Positions 35,941 to 45,146 of a stretch of 64,000 nt of DNA are shown piece by piece; the first letter of the stretch is position 1; the number at the start of each line of letters is the position of its first letter. The position numbers and the translations under genes were made by a program. This DNA is from CAZADS01 sp964483985. Its GTDB lineage: Bacteria; Pseudomonadota; Alphaproteobacteria; Thalassobaculales; Thalassobaculaceae. Location: assembly GCA_964483985.1 (NCBI GenBank), contig CAZADS010000093.1:1-64000 (forward strand). The letters run 5' to 3'. The notes under the pieces are model-generated. The model saw only the letters and a list, made by a program, of their open reading frames with translations. It had not been told where the DNA came from and ran no database searches.

Positions 35941-36864
35941 ATGATGGTATTTGAAAAAAGCGAAGTAGCAGCTGTAATCGTTTCCTTTGAACCGGATGAT
36001 CGCTTGAAAGAAGTGGTTACCAATTTATCCAGTCAAGTCGGTAAAATATGGTTGGTCGATAATGGTTCAATGGTTCCTCCAAAAAGTCAGTTAATGGGAG
36101 GATGGGATAGCGACGAACTTTGCGTTAATTTGATTTTAAATAAGGAAAATCTCGGCCTCGCTGCAGCTCAAAACCAAGGTATTAAAGCTGCATTGGATTC
36201 GGGCTATAGTTGGGTATTGTTATTAGATCAGGATAGCATCCCAAGTGAACAGATGGTGGTTGAATTGCTAAATGCCGCCTGCAATAGTCAGGATCAAGAT
36301 CGTATTGGGATGCTTTGTCCCAGACATGAAGATGATAGAGATGATGTCCCTCTTCCAACGTATTCTATGGGCAGTAAATATATTTTAAAGAGATATGTTA
36401 TTCAACCAGGGGAAATTGATTCTCGTCTCGCATTTGCGATGTCTTCCGGCTGTCTTATACCGTCAAAAAGGTTTCGTGAGATAGGCTTGATGGCAGAAGA
36501 TTTTTGTATTGATTACGTAGATTACGATTTTTCATTTCGAATTCGAAAGGCTGGCTATAGGATAATAGGTGTTGGTTCGGCGATGCTAAGGCACAGATTA
36601 GGTGATAGGTATCAGCATTTTTTTTTCGGATATAGGTTAAGTTTTAGCTTCCATCCGGCCTTCCGTCGCTACACAATGTACCGAAACAGGATACGAGTGA
36701 TGCGTACTTATGGCGTTTCTTTTCCCGAATTTTTGATATTCGAGGCGTTATCTATTTCTAAGGATTTGATTAAATTGATTTTTTTAGAGCCGGATAAAGT
36801 CGAAAAATTCAAGGCAATATTCAAAGGTATTTTTGACGGATTGTTTAGGCCTCGCGTTGAATAA
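35941..36864 (+). CDS. Glycosyltransferase family 2 protein, rhamnosyltransferase-like
   Basis: 307-residue GT2 enzyme. Motifs: VAAVIVSFEPDDRL, IWLVDNGS, ENLGLAAAQNQGI, the donor site LLLDQDSIP, and the DYVDYDFSFRIRKAGYRI acceptor-side segment. The LDQDS form and the C-terminal RMYRN-like TMYRNRIRVMR element are frequent in O-antigen rhamnosyltransferases. Translationally close to the preceding GT2. With the complete dTDP-rhamnose pathway 1.3 kb away, dTDP-L-rhamnose is the likely donor, by inference. Confidence 0.88.
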   Translation: MMVFEKSEVAAVIVSFEPDDRLKEVVTNLSSQVGKIWLVDNGSMVPPKSQLMGGWDSDELCVNLILNKENLGLAAAQNQGIKAALDSGYSWVLLLDQDSIPSEQMVVELLNAACNSQDQDRIGMLCPRHEDDRDDVPLPTYSMGSKYILKRYVIQPGEIDSRLAFAMSSGCLIPSKRFREIGLMAEDFCIDYVDYDFSFRIRKAGYRIIGVGSAMLRHRLGDRYQHFFFGYRLSFSFHPAFRRYTMYRNRIRVMRTYGVSFPEFLIFEALSISKDLIKLIFLEPDKVEKFKAIFKGIFDGLFRPRVE

Positions 36865-36925
36865 AGTTAATAACGTTTAATTTAGTTCAGGCCGCCAAAA
36901 AATAAATGAAACGTGTCTTATGAAT

Positions 36926-37957
36926 TTAGAAAAATTTCTTAAAAACCCATCGAATGGCTAATGGGAAAAATCGTAAAGCAAAACGAAAATAGATTGTGCC
37001 GGCAAAAATGTTTAACATCGTTTTTGGATATTGTGGCTGGAAATGTTTGAAGAAATATTTTGTGAAACTCCGGCTTTTATGCCATTCGACAAAACCGGGG
37101 AAAACTCCACTGGTGCTTTTTTGATGCATAACGGAGAGATGGGGAACGTATAAAATTAAACCTTTTTGTTTTTCAATCCTCATACAAAAATCTACGTCTT
37201 CTACGTGTAAAAAATAATCTTCATCCATACCGTTTAGGTCTTCGAAAACATTTTTAGGCATCAACATGAACGCGCCTGAAATACATTGGACTTTCGTGAT
37301 TTCCGTCAGCGGTTCAGATTCATTTAAATTGAGTCGTTTAAAATGAGGGTGATTTGGCGCTAACCTATCTAAACGGAACTGCTCAACTACGCAGGTCCAT
37401 GGGGTCATCAAATTTCTCCTTGCGCCTCTTTGTTCGCTTCCATCCGAATCCTCAAGCCGAACAGTCAAAAGAGAAGCATCGGGATATTCGCTAAAAACCG
37501 CTATTGCTGAATCTAAAAGGTTTTCGGTTAGAATTGAATCCGGATTCAACAAAAGTAAATATGGACTTCGAGCTCTTCGAGCTCCTATGTTACACCCTCT
37601 TGCGAAACCAACGTTTCCATGGCCACTTATAATTTCTAATCTTGGCTCGTCGTCTGCCAGTGAGTTGATTTCTCGAATTGTATCTCGGGAATTCCCATTA
37701 TTTACCAGTATGAGTTGATGAACATCGGGTTGGTCTAGGACTGACTGCAAGCAGGCAATAAGAATGGGTCCAGTTTTATAGGATACTACAACGACACTAC
37801 ACGCTTTGGGCTCGATTTGGGACCTGAACTGCTGGTGTTCTAGCGTGAAATGCCTTGCAGAAGGATGTTTGATTATTTTGACATGATCCGTCTTGGGAAA
37901 CAGTTTTGTTTGACTATTCATTTTAACCGAACCAATTTGATTACCCAGAAGGAACAT
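36926..37957 (-). CDS. Glycosyltransferase family 2 protein
   Basis: 343-residue GT2 enzyme on the opposite strand. Motifs: CSVVVVSYKTGPILIACL, LILVNNGN, GHGNVGFARGCNIGA, LLLNPDSIL and HVEDVDFCMRIEKQKGL. Hydrophobic C-terminal stretch (about 310-340). The first 50 residues precede the GT-A fold and are of uncertain need; an internal ATG (codon 13) is an alternative start. It is convergent with the other two GT2 genes and divergent from rfbC. Confidence 0.88.
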   Translation of the reverse strand: MFLLGNQIGSVKMNSQTKLFPKTDHVKIIKHPSARHFTLEHQQFRSQIEPKACSVVVVSYKTGPILIACLQSVLDQPDVHQLILVNNGNSRDTIREINSLADDEPRLEIISGHGNVGFARGCNIGARRARSPYLLLLNPDSILTENLLDSAIAVFSEYPDASLLTVRLEDSDGSEQRGARRNLMTPWTCVVEQFRLDRLAPNHPHFKRLNLNESEPLTEITKVQCISGAFMLMPKNVFEDLNGMDEDYFLHVEDVDFCMRIEKQKGLILYVPHLSVMHQKSTSGVFPGFVEWHKSRSFTKYFFKHFQPQYPKTMLNIFAGTIYFRFALRFFPLAIRWVFKKFF

Positions 37958-38041
37958 TAAAATTAGATTGGACCGAAGGCTTAATTATAACTCTACTAGA
38001 TAAAATAATTGTTTTTCGGTGGTCGTGTCAGAATGCAATGT

Positions 38042-38063
38042 TTAGTATATTTCTTTATACTAA
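38042..38063. promoter_or_regulatory. Inverted repeat in the rfbC/glycosyltransferase divergent gap
   Basis: Perfect eight-base arms TTAGTATA and TATACTAA with a six-base spacer, about 100 bases upstream of rfbC and 85 bases upstream of the minus-strand GT2 gene. The position between divergent genes fits an operator for a dimeric regulator. No regulator is known for it. Confidence 0.35.
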
Positions 38064-38160
38064 CATAAATGCATGAAATGATACGATAGGCAATATTGCG
38101 GGGGTTGGGTGGACGTGATATGAGCGATTAATATTATTTATAATCACGGTAGATTTTATA

Positions 38161-38718
38161 GTGAAAATTATAACTACAGAAATAACTGATGTTAAAATAA
38201 TTTCGCCAAAGAAATTTGGTGACCACCGCGGTTTCTTTTCTGAAACATACAATAGTAGCGCACTCTCTAATCATGGGATTGATTTAATTTTTTGTCAGGA
38301 CAATCATTCTTTTTCACGAGAATCGGGCACTCTTAGAGGTTTGCATTTTCAAATCCCGCCGTTTGCTCAGGATAAGCTGGTTAGAGTTACCCGAGGAGCA
38401 ATTTTTGATGTAGCCGTTGATATTCGTTATGGGTCTAGGACATTTGGTAAATGGATTGGTAGAACGATAAGCGAAGAAAATTGGGATCAAATTTTTATTC
38501 CAATTGGTTTTGCACACGGGTTTTGTACCATTGAGAAAAACACGGAAGTTCAATACAAAGTAACAGCGCCTTATTCGCCTAATCACGAAAAAGGGATTCC
38601 TTGGAACGACCTATCGTTAGCAATTGATTGGCCGCTGAATGGTGCTAAACCAGTAATTTCAGCTAAGGATGATAAGTATCCCGGTTTTGTTGACCTTCCC
38701 CGTTATTTTACCTGTTAA
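38161..38718 (+). CDS. rfbC: dTDP-4-dehydrorhamnose 3,5-epimerase
   Basis: Third step of dTDP-L-rhamnose synthesis, 185 residues, GTG start. Cupin-fold motifs are present: DHRGFFSETYN, LRGLHFQIPP with the catalytic His, KLVRVTRGAIFDVAVDIR, and IPIGFAHGF. Normal length. First gene of the four-gene rfbCBDA operon, 12 bases ahead of rfbB. Confidence 0.96.
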   Translation: MKIITTEITDVKIISPKKFGDHRGFFSETYNSSALSNHGIDLIFCQDNHSFSRESGTLRGLHFQIPPFAQDKLVRVTRGAIFDVAVDIRYGSRTFGKWIGRTISEENWDQIFIPIGFAHGFCTIEKNTEVQYKVTAPYSPNHEKGIPWNDLSLAIDWPLNGAKPVISAKDDKYPGFVDLPRYFTC

Positions 38719-38730
38719 GACAGTATAAAA

Positions 38731-39801
38731 ATGGTCAACCCAAAGAATATTTTAATTACAGGAGGGGCCGGTTTCATTGGCTCCGCTTTGATTCGTTATT
38801 TGATTAAGGAAGTTGGCTGTTCGGTTGTGAATATCGATAAATTAACTTACGCGGCAAATTTATCATCGTTGGATCAGGTGAAGGATAATTCGCGATATTT
38901 TTTTGAGCAGTCCGATATTTGTGATCGGGAAACAATTCTGAATTTATTAAGGACCTACCGTCCAAACGCAGTGATGCATTTGGCTGCAGAGAGCCATGTG
39001 GACCGATCTATTGATGGCCCAGATGATTTTATCAAGACTAATATTCTGGGGACCTATGAATTATTGGAGGCGGTTCGGATTTATTGGTCTGGATTGGAGA
39101 CGGAAGAACGGAAGCTGTTCCGTTTTCATCACATATCTACAGACGAGGTTTTTGGTTCACTTGGTGAAACTGGTTATTTTACCGAAACCACTCCATATGA
39201 TCCTCGCTCTCCTTATTCCGCTAGCAAGGCATCTTCGGACCATTTAGCTAGAGCTTGGTTTCAAACGTTTGGGATTCCAATTGTAGTGAGTAATTGTTCA
39301 AATAATTACGGCCCGTATCATTTTCCCGAAAAATTAATTCCGTTAATGATTATAAAAGGTTTGAAAGGAGATCATCTTCCAATTTACGGTTTAGGAGACA
39401 ACATTCGCGACTGGCTCTATGTCGAAGATCATGTCAGGGCGCTTTATGCGATCGTAACTCGAGGTAGGCCTGGTGAGAGTTACAATGTTGGAGGTGGAAA
39501 TGAGATTAGTAATGTTGAGGTGGTAACGAAAATTTGCGAGTTGCTTGATGAGTTGGTTCCCTGCCCCGACAAAGGCAGGCACGACCGCCAGATTACATTT
39601 GTGCAAGATCGGCTTGGACACGATTTTCGTTACTCAATTGATGATACAAAAATACGAAACGAATTGAAATGGAAACCTAAAGAAACGTTTGAGAGTGGTT
39701 TACGTAAAACGGTTATTTGGTATCTAAATAATGAGGAATGGTGGCAGCCAATTCTTAAACAAAAATACGAAGGACATAGGCTTGGTTTGGGAAGTAAATG
39801 A
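38731..39801 (+). CDS. rfbB: dTDP-glucose 4,6-dehydratase
   Basis: Second step of dTDP-L-rhamnose synthesis, 356 residues, extended SDR fold. The NAD motif is ITGGAGFIGSAL at the N terminus. LAAESHVDRSIDGP, STDEVFGSLG (Thr/Asp/Glu active-site triad) and YSASKASSDHL (YxxxK) follow, then NNYGPYHFPEKLIP. The stop overlaps the rfbD start by four bases. Confidence 0.97.
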   Translation: MVNPKNILITGGAGFIGSALIRYLIKEVGCSVVNIDKLTYAANLSSLDQVKDNSRYFFEQSDICDRETILNLLRTYRPNAVMHLAAESHVDRSIDGPDDFIKTNILGTYELLEAVRIYWSGLETEERKLFRFHHISTDEVFGSLGETGYFTETTPYDPRSPYSASKASSDHLARAWFQTFGIPIVVSNCSNNYGPYHFPEKLIPLMIIKGLKGDHLPIYGLGDNIRDWLYVEDHVRALYAIVTRGRPGESYNVGGGNEISNVEVVTKICELLDELVPCPDKGRHDRQITFVQDRLGHDFRYSIDDTKIRNELKWKPKETFESGLRKTVIWYLNNEEWWQPILKQKYEGHRLGLGSK

Positions 39802-40697
39802 GATTGTTTGTTACAGGTGGTGCAGGGCAAGTTGGCGGCGAGCTTGCGAAATTTAAAGCCTATCGTGATCTTGATGTGATTACCACTACTCATCAAACTT
39901 TGGATATCACGGATTATACCGCAGTTTACCAAACCATAAAACAAGCTGATCCGGATCTAGTCGTTAATTCAGCAGCTTACACCGCAGTAGATAGGGCAGA
40001 AGATGAAAGGAAAAAAGCTTTTGCTACTAACCGAGATGGCCCCTGTATTATAGCTAAGATATGCCGCGACTTGGACTTGCCTTTGATTCATATTTCGACA
40101 GACTATGTGTTTGATGGGGACAAAAAAGAACCTTATTTAGAAATTGATCCCGTATGCCCGATTGGTATCTACGGAAAATCAAAAGAAGCTGGAGAGAGAG
40201 CGGTTCGAAAGAATCACGCGAAGCACATAATCTTCAGGACGTCATGGGTCTATGCCGCCCACGGCACCAATTTTGTTAAAACCATGTTGAAATTGGCAAC
40301 GGAGCGGGATTTGATACGTGTGGTTGATGATCAGTTAGGCGCGCCAACGGCTGCTGGAGATATAGCTAAAGCTATTGTTCATATAGCGGAAAAAATACAC
40401 AAGGACGAATTAATAACTGAGTGGGGCACTTATCATTTCGCCGCTATCGGTGAAACGACTTGGTGTGATTTTGCAAAGGAAATATTTTCGTTAGCTGGCT
40501 CTCGCTTGTCTTATCTTCCTAAAGTGGAAGGTATTTCAACCGCTGATTACCCAACGATAGCAAAACGACCTTTGAATTCGTTATTGGATTGCTCTCTAGT
40601 GGAGGAAAAATTCAGAGTGCCGCGTAGGAACTGGAACGAAGGGCTGGCGGAGGTTCTTGAAAAACTGTTACAACCCCAGTCCAGTAAAACTGATTAA
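39798..40697 (+). CDS. rfbD: dTDP-4-dehydrorhamnose reductase
   Basis: Final reduction to dTDP-L-rhamnose, 299 residues, SDR fold. NADPH motif FVTGGAGQVGGEL, the STDYVFDG segment and the active-site YGKSKEAGE (YxxxK) are present, with FRTSWVYAAHGTNFVKTML. Coupled to rfbB by a four-base overlap and 12 bases before rfbA. Confidence 0.96.
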   Translation: MRLFVTGGAGQVGGELAKFKAYRDLDVITTTHQTLDITDYTAVYQTIKQADPDLVVNSAAYTAVDRAEDERKKAFATNRDGPCIIAKICRDLDLPLIHISTDYVFDGDKKEPYLEIDPVCPIGIYGKSKEAGERAVRKNHAKHIIFRTSWVYAAHGTNFVKTMLKLATERDLIRVVDDQLGAPTAAGDIAKAIVHIAEKIHKDELITEWGTYHFAAIGETTWCDFAKEIFSLAGSRLSYLPKVEGISTADYPTIAKRPLNSLLDCSLVEEKFRVPRRNWNEGLAEVLEKLLQPQSSKTD

Positions 40698-40709
40698 GGA
40701 TTTTATGGG

Positions 40710-41573
40710 ATGAAAGGAATCATCCTTGCCGGTGGCTCTGGAACTCGGTTGTATCCGTTGACCGTGTCCATTTCTAAGCAGCTATTGCCTGTTTACGATA
40801 AACCAATGATCTTCTATCCCTTAAGTACTTTGATGCTTTCTGGTATTAAAGAGATTCTAATTATAACCACGCCGGAAGACAAAAACACATTCGTCCGGCT
40901 TTTGGGCGACGGTTCACAATGGGGAATTTCATTAACCTACGCTATTCAACCAAATCCAGGTGGATTGGCACAGGCTTTCATTATTGGTCAAGATTTCATT
41001 GGTCAGGATTCTTGTGCTTTAATTCTCGGAGATAATATTTTTTATGGACATGGGCTGACGGATATATTGCTAAAAGCCGTTGGCCAAGGAAGTGGGGCAA
41101 CAGTATTTGGATATTATGTAAGGGATCCAGAGCGATATGGCGTTGTTTCCTTCGATCATCTAGGCCGTGCTATCAGCGTTGAAGAAAAGCCACTTTATCC
41201 AAAGTCAAACTGGGCCGTAACCGGATTGTATTTCTACGACAATTCGGTAGTTGATATTGCGAAAAGTATAAAACCTTCTCAACGTGGCGAATTGGAGATT
41301 ACTGACGTCAATAAAATATACCTCGAGCGAAACGAACTCAAAGTAGAAAGACTAGGCAGGGGCTATGCGTGGCTCGATACAGGTACACACTCATCTCTTC
41401 TGCAAGCCTCTGAGTTTGTTCGGACCGTAGAAGAACGACAAGGATTGAAGATAGCTTGTGTCGAAGAAATTGCTTTAAGAATGAAGTATATCGATAAGGA
41501 ACAGTTATTACGCTTAGCAGAGCCATTAAAGAAAAGTGGTTATGGCGAGTATTTGATAGCCCTTACTTATTGA
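40710..41573 (+). CDS. rfbA: Glucose-1-phosphate thymidylyltransferase
   Basis: Forms dTDP-glucose from dTTP and glucose-1-phosphate, the entry step of the rhamnose pathway. 287 residues. Pyrophosphorylase motif GIILAGGSGTRLYPLT at the N terminus, then KQLLPVYDKPMIFYPLS, LILGDNIFYG (metal-binding Asp) and SVEEKPLYPKSNWAVTGLYFY (conserved in parts). Last gene of the operon. It is convergent with the alcohol dehydrogenase gene, eight bases between stops. Confidence 0.97.
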   Translation: MKGIILAGGSGTRLYPLTVSISKQLLPVYDKPMIFYPLSTLMLSGIKEILIITTPEDKNTFVRLLGDGSQWGISLTYAIQPNPGGLAQAFIIGQDFIGQDSCALILGDNIFYGHGLTDILLKAVGQGSGATVFGYYVRDPERYGVVSFDHLGRAISVEEKPLYPKSNWAVTGLYFYDNSVVDIAKSIKPSQRGELEITDVNKIYLERNELKVERLGRGYAWLDTGTHSSLLQASEFVRTVEERQGLKIACVEEIALRMKYIDKEQLLRLAEPLKKSGYGEYLIALTY

Positions 41574-41581
41574 GTTGAGTC

Positions 41582-42718
41582 CTAAAAAGAACGGGGTTCG
41601 AGTATTTGCCGTATCACCAGGCCATCGCTGAGGCGATCAAAACCCTCGTTAATTTCCTCAAAGCCGATGCTCCTATTTATGAGCTGATCCACAGGAAGTT
41701 TGCCCTGTCTATAGAGTTCAATATATCTTGGGATATCGCGAATTGGAACGCAGCTTCCCATGTAACTGCCTCGAATTGCTTTTTCAGAATTCACGATGTC
41801 CGCAGGATTGAAAGAATATAGTGCATTGGATGGCGCTAAACCTACTACTATGACTTCTCCCCCAATACGTATGGTTTTATAACAAGTGTCAGTTGCTGAG
41901 ACGGATCCAACAAATTCAAACGCGTAATCGACGCCGCCTCCTGTTATATCTAATATTTGTTCTACGTGAGTTTCATCACGGGCGTTGATGGTATGTGTCG
42001 CGCCTAGTTGTCGCGCGAGTCCGAGCTTATCGTCGCTTATGTCAACGGCAATAATTTTTTCCGCGCCAGCCAACTTCGCACCTAGCAACCCGTTTAGTCC
42101 CACTCCCCCTAATCCAACACAGGCTACTGTATCTCCTGCTCTTATACGAGCAGTGTTAAGCACAGCTCCGACCCCAGTCATAACCGCACAACCAAAAATG
42201 GCAGCATCCGCAAGGGGTAAGTCCTTATCAACTTTGACAGCCGTCCCACGGTCTATTACCGCATATTCGGCAAAGCAAGATACACCGGAATGGTGTGCTA
42301 CCTCCGTTCCTTTGGAGTCACGCATTCGACTGCCGCCACCCATTAGATGACCTTTGGATCGAGCCAAATTATGGGTTTCGCAAAGCTGTGGTCTTCCTCC
42401 CAAACAATTACTGCAAATACCGCAGGATGCTGAAAACTGAAAAACTATTGGATCACCTGCTCTAATATCTCGGACGCCTGGTCCCACTTCTACCACTTCT
42501 CCGGAACCTTCATGCCCCAGAACTAATGGCATCGGACGAGGGCGGTTACCATTGATAACCGATAGATCGGAATGACAAAGACCACCACCTGCAATTTTGA
42601 TTAATAACTCTCCTGATTGAGGAGAATCGAGTTCTACTTCTTCTATTTGTACTGGTTTAGAAGAGGCGTACGGGCGTTTAGCGCCAATTTCACGCAATAC
42701 GGCTGCTTTCATCTTCAT
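41582..42718 (-). CDS. Zinc-dependent alcohol dehydrogenase family protein
   Basis: MDR-superfamily dehydrogenase of the class III/arylalcohol type, 378 residues. Catalytic-zinc residues: C-H-S-D (GLCHSDLS) and GHEGSGEV. The structural zinc lobe is CGICSNCLGGRPQLC. The NAD motif is CVGLGGVGLNGLLG, and the following DISDDKLGLA acid favours NAD. AGGAG lies seven bases before the first ATG. Substrate unknown; class III-like members include formaldehyde- and benzyl-alcohol-oxidising enzymes. Separated from the CoA-transferase gene by a 255-base divergent gap. Confidence 0.9.
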   Translation of the reverse strand: MKMKAAVLREIGAKRPYASSKPVQIEEVELDSPQSGELLIKIAGGGLCHSDLSVINGNRPRPMPLVLGHEGSGEVVEVGPGVRDIRAGDPIVFQFSASCGICSNCLGGRPQLCETHNLARSKGHLMGGGSRMRDSKGTEVAHHSGVSCFAEYAVIDRGTAVKVDKDLPLADAAIFGCAVMTGVGAVLNTARIRAGDTVACVGLGGVGLNGLLGAKLAGAEKIIAVDISDDKLGLARQLGATHTINARDETHVEQILDITGGGVDYAFEFVGSVSATDTCYKTIRIGGEVIVVGLAPSNALYSFNPADIVNSEKAIRGSYMGSCVPIRDIPRYIELYRQGKLPVDQLINRSIGFEEINEGFDRLSDGLVIRQILEPRSF

Positions 42719-42973
42719 TTCTCGCTCTCCTAACTCATTTGAGTCGACTTATTTATCTATTTAGTTTCTCCATCACAACCCCAAAAACAAAAGTGAATAA
42801 TCTCGCTCATACCAGATATGGGATTATAAAGGCGATTGACATTAAGTCATTCCCGAGATGGGTTGCAGGCTACCCAGTCTACACGCAGACTTTATTTTGT
42901 TAATATTGATGTAGATATTAAAGGTAGCATAAATCTGAAGAGTTTTATTGTTGTCAACGCGGGAGAACTAAAG

Positions 42974-44167
42974 ATGAGTAAAGCGCTGGATGGTATTCGA
43001 ATAATTGATATGACACATAATCAAGCTGGGCCGGCCTGTACTCAAGTATTAGCTTGGCTTGGAGCTGAAGTGATCAAGTTGGAGGAACCAGGAAAGGGAG
43101 ATGCGGCCCGTTCCAACATGCGAGATAAGAATAGCGATAGCCTTTTCTTTTTAGTTCTAAATGCTAACAAGCAGAGCTTAACCTTGAATCTTAAGACAGA
43201 GGAGGGAAAAGCGTTATTCAAGCAGGTTATATCCTCAGCTGACGTGCTCGTCGAAAACTTCTCACCGGGCGCTCTTGATCGTCTGGGGCTTGGTTATGAC
43301 GTTCTCTCAGAGATTAATAAGCGTTTAATCTATGCGACGATTAAGGGATTTGGGACTTATGGACCGTATAGCGGTTTTAAAAGTTTTGAACCCATAGCTC
43401 AAGCTATGGGGGGGGCAATGTGTACTACGGGGTTTCCCGATAATCCCCCAACGTTCGTTTGGCCTGCCATCGGTGATTCCGGTACTGGGATGCATATGGC
43501 AATTGGTATTCTCGCAGCACTGCAGCAGAGGCATTCGACTGGTAGTGGCCAACAGGTAGAGGTTTCTATGCAGGACAGTGTAGTCAACATTATGCGGATT
43601 AGTTTGCGGGATCATCAAAGAATGGGTGGTGTTCAGCCACGTACAGGTAATCAACTGGGCCGCACAATTCCTGGGTCAACTTACCAATGCGCGCCCGGAG
43701 GACCAAATGACTATATTTTTATTTTCGCCCAACAGCAGATGTGGAAGTCTTTCACGGAAGCAATTGGCCGCTCAGATATAACCGACGATCCGCGTTACGC
43801 AACTTTGGAAGCTCGGTGGGAAAACAAGGAAACTTTGAATGCTATTATTGAAGATTGGACGCGACAAAAAACAAAGCACGAGGCGATGAAAATCTTAGGT
43901 GATGCCGGAGTGCCAAGTGGTGCTTGTCAAGATACTGGTGAAATATTCGAGGATCCACATTTGAAACAAAGAGAGATGATAATGGATATAGATTACCCCA
44001 CCCGTGGAATGTATAAAACGGTTGGTTGCCCGATTAAGCTATCCGATTCGCCTGCAGAGGTTCACCGTCCCCCTCTGCTCGGGGAGCACACGGAGGATCT
44101 TTTGGTTAATATTTGTGGAATGGATTTGTCTGAGATATCTAATCTACGAGATAAAGGTGTTGTCTAA
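42974..44167 (+). CDS. CaiB/BaiF family CoA-transferase
   Basis: Class III CoA-transferase, 397 residues from the ATG at 42974, which has GGGAG eight bases upstream; a longer frame to 42836 lacks such support. The N-terminal segment GIRIIDMTHNQAGPACTQVLAW and IKLEEPGKGDAARS, with ENFSPGALDRLGLGYD, are typical. The catalytic aspartate is in WPAIGDSGTGMHMA. Family members transfer CoA between acyl-CoA donors and carboxylates such as oxalate, carnitine or citramalate; the substrate here is undetermined. It precedes an enoyl-CoA hydratase gene by 53 bases. Confidence 0.9.
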   Translation: MSKALDGIRIIDMTHNQAGPACTQVLAWLGAEVIKLEEPGKGDAARSNMRDKNSDSLFFLVLNANKQSLTLNLKTEEGKALFKQVISSADVLVENFSPGALDRLGLGYDVLSEINKRLIYATIKGFGTYGPYSGFKSFEPIAQAMGGAMCTTGFPDNPPTFVWPAIGDSGTGMHMAIGILAALQQRHSTGSGQQVEVSMQDSVVNIMRISLRDHQRMGGVQPRTGNQLGRTIPGSTYQCAPGGPNDYIFIFAQQQMWKSFTEAIGRSDITDDPRYATLEARWENKETLNAIIEDWTRQKTKHEAMKILGDAGVPSGACQDTGEIFEDPHLKQREMIMDIDYPTRGMYKTVGCPIKLSDSPAEVHRPPLLGEHTEDLLVNICGMDLSEISNLRDKGVV

Positions 44168-44220
44168 TAACTCAAAACATTTCATCCATTTGGCTTAGTA
44201 ACCGGAAGCTTAAATATTAA

Positions 44221-44985
44221 ATGCCAAACACTATAGAGATAGAATTTCAAGCCTCAATAGCGGTTCTGCGCCTGAACCGTCCAGAGGCTTTAAATGCGTT
44301 AACTCAGGAACTCGCCGGAGAGGTTGTGAGTAATTTGGTTAGGCTAGACCAAAATCCAAAAGTGAGTGGTATAGTGCTCACTGGTTCAGGTAGTAGGGCT
44401 TTTTGTGCGGGCGTTGATTTGGTAGAGGCAAAAACAATTAAAGTAGAAATGATAGAGCAGTGGTTTGGTACAGTTTGTAATATTTATCGACAAATTTTAT
44501 TAACGGAAAAACCAATAATTGCTGCGGTAAACGGAATAGCGGCGGGTGGCGGGTTTCAAATAGCGCTCGTGTCTGATCTCCGGGTTGGACATTCAGAAAT
44601 ACGAATAGGGCAACCGGAGATAAATGCCGGAATTCCAAGCATAATGGGTTCGTACTGGATGAGTTTGCATCTTGGTTGGTCTAAAAATCAAGAATTGTCC
44701 ATGACAGGACGCCTTATGGATGGGGAAGAGGCATACGCTTTGGGATTAATTAATTATTTGGTGGAAGCTGACGACGTGGTGAAAAAAGCTTGCTCTATAG
44801 CCAGTGATTTGTCTCAAAAACCATCCATCGCGTGGAAACGAACTAAAGCTCAGTTTCGAGGAATTGCTTTATCCGGTTTCAATGAGGCCTTTAAAGCTGG
44901 GGTCTTGGGTCAGCAGGAGGCATATTCTAACGGCCAACCACAAGCCTTGATGAAGGCTTTTTTAGCAAAAAAAAGCGACAGCTAG
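44221..44985 (+). CDS. Enoyl-CoA hydratase/isomerase family protein
   Basis: Crotonase-fold protein, 254 residues. Oxyanion-hole segments are AFCAGVDL and IAAGGGFQIAL. The region of the two catalytic glutamates reads GQPEINAGIPS, keeping at least one. It begins MPNTIEIEFQASIAVLRLNRPE, as in most crotonases. Together with the CoA-transferase it suggests activation and hydration or isomerisation of an acyl-CoA. Substrate unknown. Confidence 0.9.
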   Translation: MPNTIEIEFQASIAVLRLNRPEALNALTQELAGEVVSNLVRLDQNPKVSGIVLTGSGSRAFCAGVDLVEAKTIKVEMIEQWFGTVCNIYRQILLTEKPIIAAVNGIAAGGGFQIALVSDLRVGHSEIRIGQPEINAGIPSIMGSYWMSLHLGWSKNQELSMTGRLMDGEEAYALGLINYLVEADDVVKKACSIASDLSQKPSIAWKRTKAQFRGIALSGFNEAFKAGVLGQQEAYSNGQPQALMKAFLAKKSDS

Positions 44986-45146
44986 TGGCCCACTAAATAT
45001 TCAATTGTTTACCATTAGAAATAAATCTAAAAATAGGCTGGAAATCTAGCCAAGTTTAATGATTTATAAACGAATTAGATTTTAGATAAGATTAAGCGCC
45101 AACTTCCTAGCAAAGTAGAGCTTTAATAATGAGAGAGGATTATATT

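Noticed and set aside
41985..42350. 121-codon plus-strand open frame
   Set aside because: Antisense to the alcohol dehydrogenase, with Ser/Pro/Ala-rich shadow composition.
42733..42744. ACTCA-TT-TGAGT inverted repeat upstream of the alcohol dehydrogenase
   Set aside because: Five-base arms only; too short to claim as an operator without other copies.
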